Assembly (NCBI GenBank): GCA_003994795.1
Contig: AP018269.1
Location: 5,233,677 to 5,297,676, forward strand
Direction of reading: 5' to 3'
Source of the DNA: Cylindrospermum sp. NIES-4074
Lineage (GTDB): Bacteria; Cyanobacteriota; Cyanobacteriia; Cyanobacteriales; Nostocaceae
DNA: 64,000 nt
The position numbers and the translations under genes are program-made. Under the pieces are notes generated by a model. The model ran no database searches, was not told the DNA's origin, and saw nothing but the letters and a program-made list of their open reading frames with translations. Of the stretch, positions 26,776-35,346 are shown piece by piece; position 1 is the stretch's first letter, and every line of letters begins with the position of its first letter.

Positions 26776-28569
26776 ATGAGCCACCATATAAACGGTACAG
26801 TATTGCAGGCGCGCTACCAAATCGTCCAAAGCCTGGGTGCAGGGGTATTTGGACAAACATATATTGCTGTAGACATAGATTACCCAGAAAACGCGAAATG
26901 CGTTATTAAACAGCTGAAGGTGAACAGCGGTCATTCTAGCTATTTAGACTACCTCAGATTACGCTTTCTTACGGAAACTGAAACCCTCAAGCATTTGGGA
27001 CGCCATAAGCAAATTCCTCAACTCATCACCTGCTTTGAAGAAAATGAGCGGTTCTATTTAGTACAAGAGTTTATTGAAGGACACGCCTTAACGGCGGAAC
27101 TACCCATCAATCAAAAGTGGGGACGGATGTGGAGTGAACACGAGGTTGTGCAATTCCTCAAAGATGTTTTAGAGATTTTAGAATTTGTTCACTCTCAAGG
27201 CTTTATTCATTGCGATGTTAAACCAGAAAACTTAATTAGACGCAATGCTGATGGTAAATTAGTGCTAATTGATTTTGGCTCGATTCAGCCAATTGACTTT
27301 AACATAGATGCAGAAATACCCATTAGTCGAATTCCTACTACCTCTTTAGGATACATACCGCCAGAGCAATTTATTGGACAAACAAAGCCTAATAGTGATA
27401 TCTATTCTTTGGGAATAATTGCTATCCAAGCTTTAACAGGCACAGCACCTCTGCAATTAAAAATAGATCCTTATAGTAATGAAATTATCTGGCGTTCGGA
27501 AAACACCCCAGTTAATGATTATCTAGCTGCTGTCCTCAGTCGCATGATCAGATATAATTTCCAAGACCGCTTTCAGTCTGCGAGTGATGTATTGCGGGTA
27601 CTCAGGCAAATAGTTTGGGAAGCACAGCCACAACCAATTATAAATTCACAAAATCCAGTTTTCTCTAAAACCACGGTTGATGGTCATAATCTTCCCCAGA
27701 ATTCTGTATTTGGAAAATCATCTCCACTACTAACGGGTCTGAAAGTTGGACTGACGGTTAATTCTTTATTTCTGGGATTGGGTGCATATTCTTTAGTTAA
27801 CACTCCTCCCAGCAATTCTGAGGCTGAAACTTTATATAAAGCATCAAAAGAATATCAAAAGGGGGATTTGCAAGAGGCGATCGCACTCGCTAAGTCTATT
27901 CCTTCTCATAGCGATGTTTATCCAGAAGCTCAAGCTACAATCGGAGAATGGCAAGAGCAGTGGCAAATGGCTGTGGAACAGTACCTCATAGCTGAACAAG
28001 CCATGAATGAGGGTAGATGGTCAGATGTCATACTTGCTGTTCCTGAAGTTCCAGATATTCTCTATTGGCAGTCTAAAACAGGCAAGTTAGTTCAGCAAGC
28101 GCAGGCTAATATCGAAACACAGACGCAAGCCTTGTTAGCTAAAGCTTATGAAAAAGCAGAAATCAAAGATTTTTCGGCTGCTTTAGAATGTCTGCGTCAA
28201 ATTCCTCAAGAAAGCTCTGCTGGTGCTATAGTTCAAAAAAAGTTGGCTGAGTACAGTCAAAAACGGCAGATTAGAGCCAAATACTTTTTACATAAAGCCT
28301 ATGCAAAAGCATCATCTAGTGACTTTAATACTGCTATAAAGTTCTTGCAAAAAATACCTAAAGATACTCAAGTTTATGCTCAGGCTCAAATTAGATTGAA
28401 TGAATATACTCAAAAGCAACGTCTACAAGAAGAAGCTGAAAATATAGCTATATTGAAAAATGTTTCTGCTCCACAATCAAAAAACTCATTTGTTCCCAGC
28501 AATTCAGATATGAGGAAGATGAACTTACAGCCTGAAAATTACCTACAAGAAGTAAATATTAAACAGTAG
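26776..28569 (+). CDS. Serine/threonine protein kinase, membrane-anchored, non-RD
   Basis: This 597-residue protein has an N-terminal kinase domain (about 12-280) with glycine loop LGAGVFGQTY, ATP lysine Lys45, catalytic loop IHCDVKPENLI (Asp147) and metal-binding DFG (166-168). The usual HRD Arg is Cys146, so it is a non-RD kinase that may not need activation-loop phosphorylation. A single membrane segment follows at about 320-342 (LKVGLTVNSLFLGLGAYSLV). The C-terminal ~240 residues are helical TPR-like repeats (ALAKAYEKAEIKDFSAALEC). It converges with a second kinase gene, the stop codons being 4 bp apart. Substrates are unknown. Confidence 0.9.
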   Translation: MSHHINGTVLQARYQIVQSLGAGVFGQTYIAVDIDYPENAKCVIKQLKVNSGHSSYLDYLRLRFLTETETLKHLGRHKQIPQLITCFEENERFYLVQEFIEGHALTAELPINQKWGRMWSEHEVVQFLKDVLEILEFVHSQGFIHCDVKPENLIRRNADGKLVLIDFGSIQPIDFNIDAEIPISRIPTTSLGYIPPEQFIGQTKPNSDIYSLGIIAIQALTGTAPLQLKIDPYSNEIIWRSENTPVNDYLAAVLSRMIRYNFQDRFQSASDVLRVLRQIVWEAQPQPIINSQNPVFSKTTVDGHNLPQNSVFGKSSPLLTGLKVGLTVNSLFLGLGAYSLVNTPPSNSEAETLYKASKEYQKGDLQEAIALAKSIPSHSDVYPEAQATIGEWQEQWQMAVEQYLIAEQAMNEGRWSDVILAVPEVPDILYWQSKTGKLVQQAQANIETQTQALLAKAYEKAEIKDFSAALECLRQIPQESSAGAIVQKKLAEYSQKRQIRAKYFLHKAYAKASSSDFNTAIKFLQKIPKDTQVYAQAQIRLNEYTQKQRLQEEAENIAILKNVSAPQSKNSFVPSNSDMRKMNLQPENYLQEVNIKQ

Positions 28570-28573
28570 CTTT

Positions 28574-30685
28574 TCAGGGTGTTGACTCAGGAGTTGGTAG
28601 AATGGGTACGATGAATGGCTTTATTTTTGAAGCTTGTAGTTGAATTTGAGCTTGGTTACGGGCATCTATTGCTTGTTGGTAATCAGGCTTATATTTAATA
28701 GCTTTTTCATAAGAGGCAATCGCATCTTCATATCGTTTCAAATTCAAGAAGGCGTTACCTCTGCTATACCAACTTTCATAATTATCTACTTTGTAACGAA
28801 CTGCTCTATTATAGGAGGCGATCGCATCTTCGTATTTCTGCAAATTGTATTGAGAATTCCCCAACCCATACCATGCTAAATAGTCATTGCGCTTCAAGGC
28901 TATTGCTTTATTATAAGATGTAATTGCTTCTTCATAACGTTGAATTTGATGTAATGACCAGCCCCGACTATACCAGGCTTGATAGTTGTTGGGATTATAT
29001 TTAATTACTTGATTAAATGATTCAATTGCTTCTGGATAGCGGCGCAAATTAATAAGCATATTACCTCTAGATAACCAAGCTTGGTAATAATTTTGCTTAT
29101 ATTGTACCGCTTTATCATAAGCTGTAAAAGCATCTTGATAGCGGTTTAAATTAACTAGTGCATTCCCCCGATTATACCAAGCTGATTCATAATCCGGTTT
29201 TAGCTCTACTACTTTATCATAAGCTGTAACAGCTTCATCATACTGTTTTAAGTTATGTAGAGCTAATCCCTTTTTGTACCAGGCTTGATAATAATCTGGT
29301 TTAAACTCTATTGCTTTGTTATAAGATTTTATGGCATTGTCATATTGATTTAAACTACTAAAAGCTTCCCCTTTAGCATTCCATACTTCTGGATAGTCAT
29401 CTTTTAGTTGTATTGCTCTGTCAAAAGAAGCGATTGCTTCTGAGTAGCGCTGTAATTTCACCAAAGCAAAACCTCTACCACTCCAAGCTTCTAAATAATC
29501 TGATTTGATTTGAATTGCTTTATCATAGGAGGCCAGTGCTTCTTGATATTTTTTCAATTCAAATAAGGCTTTACCTTGACCATTCCAGGCTTGAACATAA
29601 TCTGGTTTGAGATTTACAGCTTTATCATAAGCTGCAAGGGCGTCTTCATAGCGTTGTAATTCTAACAGTGTATTTCCTTGTTTAGATAATTCTGTAGCGT
29701 TATTACTATTGATGTGATTGATCAAAAATAGTGAACCCACACCGCTGAGACTAATTAAAAATATACCTAATAAAATCTTGAGAAAGATGCCTTTTTTAGG
29801 CTGATGAGTTTTAAGATTATTTGGTGGAGAGGCAGGAGTAACTACAATTGTGCCTGAAAAGGGCTGGGTTAATTCTTGCAGTGCTTTTAACGCTGCTGTT
29901 GCTGAAGGATAACGTTGTCGAAAATCATAGCATACCATTTTGTTTAAAAATTGAGCAAATTCGGGCGAGACTGCGGCAGAATTTTGCCAGATAATTTCAT
30001 TAGTTTCAGCATCTTTTTCTAGTTGTTCAGGTGATAATCCAGTGAGAGCTTGAATAGCAATTATCCCCAGTGCATAGATATCACTGCTAAATTTTGGTGT
30101 GCCTTGAGCTTGTTCACTAGGGATATATCCGGGAGTTCCTATAGCTACAGTAGATATGGTTTTTCCTTGGGGAGTAATTACCTGGGTAGCGATTTGTTTA
30201 ACTGCACCAAAATCTATTAATATTAGTTTGCCATCTTGCTGGCGTCTGAGGATGTTTCGCGGATTGATATCGCGATGAATTACCTTTTGTTGATGGACAG
30301 ATTCTAAAATTTGCAATATTTCTCGTAACAGGGTAATTACTTCATCTTGACTTAGCTTCTTTCCTGGGGTTAATTCTTCACTCAGGTTATTACCTGCAAT
30401 GAATTCCTGTACAAGATAAAATTCTGCATTTTCTTCAAAGTAAGCGAAAAGTTGGGGAATGCGATCGCCATTCCCCAATTTATATAAAACTTGCGCTTCT
30501 GTATCAAATAACCGCCTAGCTGTCTCTAAAGTTACTGAGTCAGTTGATTGAGGCTTAAGTTTCTTGACAACACATTGAGGTGAACCAGGAAGCTGGGTAT
30601 CATAAGCAACAAAGGTTTCACCAAAACCCCCGCCTCCCAAGTGGCTAATAATTTGGTATCTTCCAACAAGTGTGTTTCCCAGCAT
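28574..30685 (-). CDS. Serine/threonine protein kinase with ten TPR repeats
   Basis: This 703-residue protein has a kinase domain at about 10-275 with LGGGGFGETF, ATP lysine Lys41, HRDINPRNIL (Asp139) and DFG (158-160). The lysine normally two residues after the catalytic Asp (HRDxK) is Asn141. A transmembrane helix at about 301-323 is followed by ten consecutive 34-residue TPRs (about 331-680), each with a YxxAI/L core and ending in a P/N-D-Y turn. The TPR array should lie outside the cytoplasm or face the other side of the membrane from the kinase and could sense a partner. It is convergent with, and related to, the neighbouring kinase. Confidence 0.92.
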   Translation of the reverse strand: MLGNTLVGRYQIISHLGGGGFGETFVAYDTQLPGSPQCVVKKLKPQSTDSVTLETARRLFDTEAQVLYKLGNGDRIPQLFAYFEENAEFYLVQEFIAGNNLSEELTPGKKLSQDEVITLLREILQILESVHQQKVIHRDINPRNILRRQQDGKLILIDFGAVKQIATQVITPQGKTISTVAIGTPGYIPSEQAQGTPKFSSDIYALGIIAIQALTGLSPEQLEKDAETNEIIWQNSAAVSPEFAQFLNKMVCYDFRQRYPSATAALKALQELTQPFSGTIVVTPASPPNNLKTHQPKKGIFLKILLGIFLISLSGVGSLFLINHINSNNATELSKQGNTLLELQRYEDALAAYDKAVNLKPDYVQAWNGQGKALFELKKYQEALASYDKAIQIKSDYLEAWSGRGFALVKLQRYSEAIASFDRAIQLKDDYPEVWNAKGEAFSSLNQYDNAIKSYNKAIEFKPDYYQAWYKKGLALHNLKQYDEAVTAYDKVVELKPDYESAWYNRGNALVNLNRYQDAFTAYDKAVQYKQNYYQAWLSRGNMLINLRRYPEAIESFNQVIKYNPNNYQAWYSRGWSLHQIQRYEEAITSYNKAIALKRNDYLAWYGLGNSQYNLQKYEDAIASYNRAVRYKVDNYESWYSRGNAFLNLKRYEDAIASYEKAIKYKPDYQQAIDARNQAQIQLQASKIKPFIVPILPTPESTP

Positions 30686-30747
30686 CCGGTTTGCCTAGTT
30701 AAGTGCGATATCATCTGATTTCAATCTTGCCACAGGGGAACAGGATG

Positions 30748-30821
30748 ATGGGGGAGTGTGGGGAGTGTGGGGAGTGTGGGGAGCAGGGGTGACTAATGAC
30801 TAATGACTAATGACTAATCCA
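30748..30821 (+). repeat. Short tandem repeats upstream of the rhomboid-like gene
   Basis: Three to four copies of gtggggagt (30753-30785) are followed by four copies of gactaat (30790-30818). Similar gtggggagt runs occur at 62803-62876 and within the long inverted repeats near 45.7 and 46.5 kb. They are probably slippage-prone spacer repeats. Confidence 0.75.
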
Positions 30822-30822
30822 A

Positions 30823-31527
30823 ATGATTCCTATTAGTGATGACATTCGCTGTCGGAGTAAGCCGATTATTAATTATTGGCTGATTGGTATTAACCTTGTG
30901 TTATTTTTATGGGAGCTAAAGCTAGAACTTGGTGGTGAATTAGGCTATTTTGTCAATAGCTGGGGTGTAATTCCACAGCAGGTGAATGAGGCAATTAAAA
31001 ATGCAATTTTTGTCAACCCTGCGGCTTGGATAGTTGTGTTTTGGCGTGCTTTTTCTCTGCTGTTGGCGATATTTCTCCACGGCAGTTTTAGTCAAATATT
31101 GGGGAATTTACTATTTTTATGGGTTTTTGGGAAGGCTGTTGAAAATATTCTGGGACATGGACGCTATTTGGGACTTTATCTGGCTGCTGGTGTTTTGACA
31201 GGGGTGGTGCAAATTGTAGCTGAACCAAGTTTAACAGTGCCATTGATTGGGGCAAATGGGGCGATCGCATCTATTTTAGGGGCATATGTTTTGAAGTATC
31301 CCCAAGCCAAAATTGATACAATTGTCCCACTTATAATACTGTATATGCCTGTAGAATTACCAGCTTTTTTCTATCTATTCTGGTGGTTTGTCCAACAAAT
31401 ATTTTACGGAATTGGCAGTTTAAATATTCCTGGGGATGTGAATCAATCTATGATTGTCTACTTGGCACAGGTTGCAGGATTATTGATGGGAGCGGGTTTT
31501 ATGCACCAGGTGCAACGCAAAGCTTGA
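30823..31527 (+). CDS. Rhomboid-family membrane protein lacking catalytic Ser and His (pseudoprotease)
   Basis: This 234-residue polytopic protein has the rhomboid pattern: HGSFSQILGNLLFLWVFG (His86 and Asn94 of the usual H-x-LGN block) and GHGRYLGLYLAAG. The expected catalytic GxSG is GANG, so the nucleophile position is Asn145 (codon AAT at 31255-31257). The expected histidine in the last conserved helix is Gln216 (LAQVAGLLMG; codon CAG at 31468-31470). Both members of the Ser-His dyad are therefore replaced, while the fold-defining residues are kept. I infer an inactive rhomboid that binds rather than cleaves membrane partners, as iRhoms do in animals. The ATG start is close behind gactaat repeats. 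It is divergent from the kinase gene. Confidence 0.82.
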   Translation: MIPISDDIRCRSKPIINYWLIGINLVLFLWELKLELGGELGYFVNSWGVIPQQVNEAIKNAIFVNPAAWIVVFWRAFSLLLAIFLHGSFSQILGNLLFLWVFGKAVENILGHGRYLGLYLAAGVLTGVVQIVAEPSLTVPLIGANGAIASILGAYVLKYPQAKIDTIVPLIILYMPVELPAFFYLFWWFVQQIFYGIGSLNIPGDVNQSMIVYLAQVAGLLMGAGFMHQVQRKA

Positions 31528-31780
31528 GAGGTAGATTATTTGTTGATGGCGATGGGCTACGCACCATCGCTTCCAGATCAAAAACGAAATCTGAGCGATC
31601 GCACAAAAATCAATATTCGGTGTATCTCCCCCCGCAAAGGTTTGAGGCTTATTTCTTTCTCAAAAATGTTTAAGTCCCGTTACTTATTTTTTCCGGGTTG
31701 CTTCCTGATTATACTCTCCCCGTAGTAACAAAAGAGGGTTACTTCGTAGATTGGCATAAATTTTACTTTTCAAACATCCT

Positions 31781-33397
31781 CTAACTAGACAGTAAGGAGC
31801 TAATCCCGAGCTTTTCCAGCACCATGTCGGCCGTCTCTAGTGCGCCTTCAACCCAGCCTTGAGCATCTGAATAGGCTTCACCACAGATGTAGAGTGAGCA
31901 ATCAGTGCCAAGCGGTTGGATGATTTTTTGCTTAACCTCTGAACTCTTCACACCGATATTCCAACTGTTCCATCCACCGCCAAATGGGTCATCACCCCAG
32001 TCGCGGAATGCAGCGTTTTGTACATCAGGTGCATAGTTGAGACCATGAATAATCGCAAGCTGGCGTGCAACTTCTTCAACCATCGGTGCTGGAGCTACAT
32101 ATTTGTTCCATTCGCTGTTAAGTTCTTGCCTGCTTGATCCTAGATATGGATCGTTCACCAGTTCCGCAACTTGCCGACGCGTTTGCCAAGCCCGATGCCT
32201 TTGTGGACGGAGACCGTCCCAGAAACCGATGTTTGTGCCATCATCATAACTTGCCATCAGCATCGAGGCTCCCTCAGTTGCTGGTTGACCGTCGTCTTTA
32301 CTCCAGTAATAAGTTTGTCGTACTGGCAGATCTGTGACTGTTCGTCCAGACTCAACAGGAACGAATTTTTCATTTTTTTCATTTTTTTCATAAACTGTGT
32401 AGCCTGCTGCACGCCACCACGGGTTTGTATAGGTTGTGAACAATTTGAAAAGAGGACGTGGCGTGACACTGGCAATAAGGTGCTGAATCTCTAAAAGGGG
32501 TGGACTTGTGGGGACAAGCAGATCCAGTGAGCGACGGGGCATGGCGAGGATCAGTGACTTTGTAGCGATCGCTTCTCCCTCAATGTTCAACTCAAATCCG
32601 TCGTTGTTCCGATTGAAGCCTTCGAGCCTACTATTGAGTCGAATTTGTCCACCCGCTTGGCAGAAGCACTGTGCTAACGATTTGGGCACCTCCTGAAATC
32701 CTTTCTTAAAACCTTTGTATTCCGGGTTAATGCCAAAATCAGAAAGATACCAAGGAATTGCATCAGCAGCATTCCAGTTAATCAGTGTGGAGTTATAGCC
32801 ACCAGCATCGACCCCCAGCTCGTAGGCTTCACGACTGATAACGCGTGTTAGCGTATTCCAAAAGCCCTGTTTCCATAGTGGTGTTCTACCAAAACTGGCA
32901 TTTTGCGCCATTTCTCGACGCTGAGATTCAGTCAGCCCCGGCTTTGTAATTCCTGGTAGGATTTGCTCAATTGCGTTGATGATAATGCGGCCTGCTGTAC
33001 CACCACGCTCCAGAAATAGGAGATTATACGGCACTTTGTCGGGTTTAGTGATGAAATCAGATAGCCGGAGATAGACACCACGAAGATAGGCGATGTTTTG
33101 TGGCTGATCAACCGGAAAGTCATACAACTCAATCTGCTGTTCCGATGGAAGTATTTTATTCAGTTCTGTGATCAGTTTTGTAATTAGTGGTTGTACGGCT
33201 GGGAGAATACGCATGCCCCCCAGTTCTGCAACCATGTTAGAGATATCGGGTGGTCGTACCGAGAGTAAACGCCCCCCAATGTAATCACTTGCTTCAAAGA
33301 CCACGATATTTTGATTTGGGTAGGCTGTTTTCAGCCGCCACGCACTATAGACACCCGATACACCACCACCAACGATCGCAATATCTATTTCTGCCAT
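31781..33397 (-). CDS. Flavin amine oxidase (amino-acid/monoamine oxidase family)
   Basis: This 538-residue FAD enzyme has dinucleotide motif IAIVGGGVSGVYSAWRL (residues 6-22), then FEASDYIGGRL. The C-terminal FAD-binding end is LYICGEAYSDAQGWVEGALETA. This is the amine oxidase / L-amino-acid oxidase family, which oxidises an amine to an imine that hydrolyses to an oxo acid or aldehyde, with H2O2 as by-product. No signal peptide is seen, so it is predicted to be cytoplasmic. It is last in a run of minus-strand genes, 27 bp after the ThDP-enzyme gene, so the two are probably translated from one message. The substrate is unknown. Confidence 0.88.
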   Translation of the reverse strand: MAEIDIAIVGGGVSGVYSAWRLKTAYPNQNIVVFEASDYIGGRLLSVRPPDISNMVAELGGMRILPAVQPLITKLITELNKILPSEQQIELYDFPVDQPQNIAYLRGVYLRLSDFITKPDKVPYNLLFLERGGTAGRIIINAIEQILPGITKPGLTESQRREMAQNASFGRTPLWKQGFWNTLTRVISREAYELGVDAGGYNSTLINWNAADAIPWYLSDFGINPEYKGFKKGFQEVPKSLAQCFCQAGGQIRLNSRLEGFNRNNDGFELNIEGEAIATKSLILAMPRRSLDLLVPTSPPLLEIQHLIASVTPRPLFKLFTTYTNPWWRAAGYTVYEKNEKNEKFVPVESGRTVTDLPVRQTYYWSKDDGQPATEGASMLMASYDDGTNIGFWDGLRPQRHRAWQTRRQVAELVNDPYLGSSRQELNSEWNKYVAPAPMVEEVARQLAIIHGLNYAPDVQNAAFRDWGDDPFGGGWNSWNIGVKSSEVKQKIIQPLGTDCSLYICGEAYSDAQGWVEGALETADMVLEKLGISSLLSS

Positions 33398-33424
33398 GAT
33401 TTTTGATCCTTTACTGTGCTTGGC

Positions 33425-35305
33425 TTAGGAAATAAGCGGAACATTTGCTGCCATCTGATGAAAAAAGTTGAGTGGTGGTTGAACTGTATAGCGTGTAGAC
33501 CTTTCCTCGATAGATAGCGGTAAGGGAGTTTCTTTGGCAGTTCGTACATCAAGGATATATGATCGTCCTGTTTTTAATACATAATCAATGCCCAGCTGCA
33601 CAGCAGAACTAACATTCTGGGGATGATTTACAATTGCTCCATCTTGAGCACCAAATGCCTTTGCTAGATTTACGAAGTCGAATTTTGGCCTTTCAATTCG
33701 CAGATATTCAGGGTCGTTAGTCTTTGGTTTCCAGCCATAGCCTGGTGTTGAGCTATAGGCATGGACAACCTCTTCCAGCCCCATTTGTAGGGTACGGTAT
33801 TCCTGATTGTTCATAATTATATAAAGTACGCCTAGTTGGCGGTGTGCCGCAGTCCACCAAGTCTGCGGATAAAAGAGTGATGAGCCATCACCCACAGCGT
33901 TAACAACCAAACTTGTTTCGATACCTTGCCAGCCAGTACTTTCAAGTTTAATTCCCAGCGAAGCAGGCATTGACCAACCAAGGGAGCCGCCAGCTACGCA
34001 ATAGTAGCTAATCGGTGTAGACTCTTCATTGCCAAGTGGGAGAAAATATTGAAACGGTGCTGGATCGGAGACTGCCTCATGGACGTACACAAACCGCTTT
34101 TCCAGACCACGCTTGTGAATCTCCTCTCGGAGTGCATCAGCAACAACAACAGCCCAAATCTCATCTTGTGTGAGTGCTAGTTCCAAGTATTGTTGCCATT
34201 TTTGATGCCGTTGAGCATCTTGTTTCTGCAATTTATCATTGCGTTCTGGTGCTTCGGCAGGTGGATTTTGGCCAATCAGGTTGTTGATGAGTGGGAGTGT
34301 TGCTTTGATGTCGCCAAAAATTGCCGCTTCACCATAATAGTTTTTGCCAAGATCCCAAGAGTTGTTAGTCAGGTAAACTTGCCGGACTGTAGGAGGAATG
34401 AGGGGGCCAGAGGAATATTTGAAGACTGTGACCTGAGCTTGACAACCAAACCCGCAGAGAAATGCAACATCATGATTTTTAAATACTTCTTGAATCTTTT
34501 CTTGCGCGCCTGGGAGTTCTCCTTGCCAGTGAAAGTCATTGTTCGGGAAATTTGCTACACTACTGAAAGTCTGAAGCAGCACTGGCGCACCAAGAAGTTG
34601 GGCAAGTTCCTGCAACTCTGACCAAGCATCAGCGTAGCCAACAGCATCACCAGCGATAATAATCGGATTTCTTGCTTGTGCTAGTAGAGTTGCTGCCTGC
34701 TTGATCGTATGGCGATCGCCAGTAAAATGGGGTGATATCTGCGTGACACCTTGGATACGATCATCTGCACTGATGCTACGCATATTAAATTCCCAAGGCA
34801 TAGAGATAAACACCGGGCCATTGGGTGGTGCCATTGCCTCTTTGAAGGAACGCTGGAGAACTAGGGGAATTTCTTCTGGTGTCCGTACCTCATGCGCCAA
34901 TTTTGTGTACTGCTGCGCCAGATGAACTAAGTTTGAAGCCAAAAGTGGCTCTTGTGTCACCAATTCATTTTGCTGCTGACAACAGAGGATAACTAAAGGG
35001 ATATGCGATCGCCAAGCATTGAAAAGATTACCAATACTATGAGCTATACCAGGTGTAACATGGACAACAACTACCCCTGGCTTGCCACTCATCCGTGCCG
35101 AACCCATAGCTGCACCGATGGCAATGTTTTCATGCAGACATTCAATATACTGGACTTGATTTTCTGGATATGATGTGCCATCAATAATGGGAATTTCGTT
35201 TGTACCTGGTACACCAAAAATATAGTGAATGCCTATCTCACGCAGAACATCGAAAATGTAGTCGCGAGTCCAGCGTTCTGAGTGCTGTATAGTCTGATTT
35301 GTCAT
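33425..35305 (-). CDS. ThDP-dependent decarboxylase-like enzyme (benzoylformate decarboxylase type)
   Basis: This 626-residue protein has the three-domain layout of ThDP enzymes. The N-terminal Pyr domain has YIFGVPGTNE and the activating Glu in ECLHENIAIGAAMG; a central Rossmann domain follows. The C-terminal PP domain has the ThDP motif GDGSSLFYPQTWW...NN. Relatives include benzoylformate, phenylpyruvate and indolepyruvate decarboxylases and acetolactate synthase; I cannot pick among them by eye. Sitting 27 bp before an amine oxidase, it could act on the 2-oxo acid that oxidase makes. It starts 41 bp after the S9 peptidase gene ends. The start is ATG (MTNQTIQ). Confidence 0.87.
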   Translation of the reverse strand: MTNQTIQHSERWTRDYIFDVLREIGIHYIFGVPGTNEIPIIDGTSYPENQVQYIECLHENIAIGAAMGSARMSGKPGVVVVHVTPGIAHSIGNLFNAWRSHIPLVILCCQQQNELVTQEPLLASNLVHLAQQYTKLAHEVRTPEEIPLVLQRSFKEAMAPPNGPVFISMPWEFNMRSISADDRIQGVTQISPHFTGDRHTIKQAATLLAQARNPIIIAGDAVGYADAWSELQELAQLLGAPVLLQTFSSVANFPNNDFHWQGELPGAQEKIQEVFKNHDVAFLCGFGCQAQVTVFKYSSGPLIPPTVRQVYLTNNSWDLGKNYYGEAAIFGDIKATLPLINNLIGQNPPAEAPERNDKLQKQDAQRHQKWQQYLELALTQDEIWAVVVADALREEIHKRGLEKRFVYVHEAVSDPAPFQYFLPLGNEESTPISYYCVAGGSLGWSMPASLGIKLESTGWQGIETSLVVNAVGDGSSLFYPQTWWTAAHRQLGVLYIIMNNQEYRTLQMGLEEVVHAYSSTPGYGWKPKTNDPEYLRIERPKFDFVNLAKAFGAQDGAIVNHPQNVSSAVQLGIDYVLKTGRSYILDVRTAKETPLPLSIEERSTRYTVQPPLNFFHQMAANVPLIS

Positions 35306-35346
35306 ACCTTATTATGCCGATTCAATGATGCCAAAACAGTAATCGA

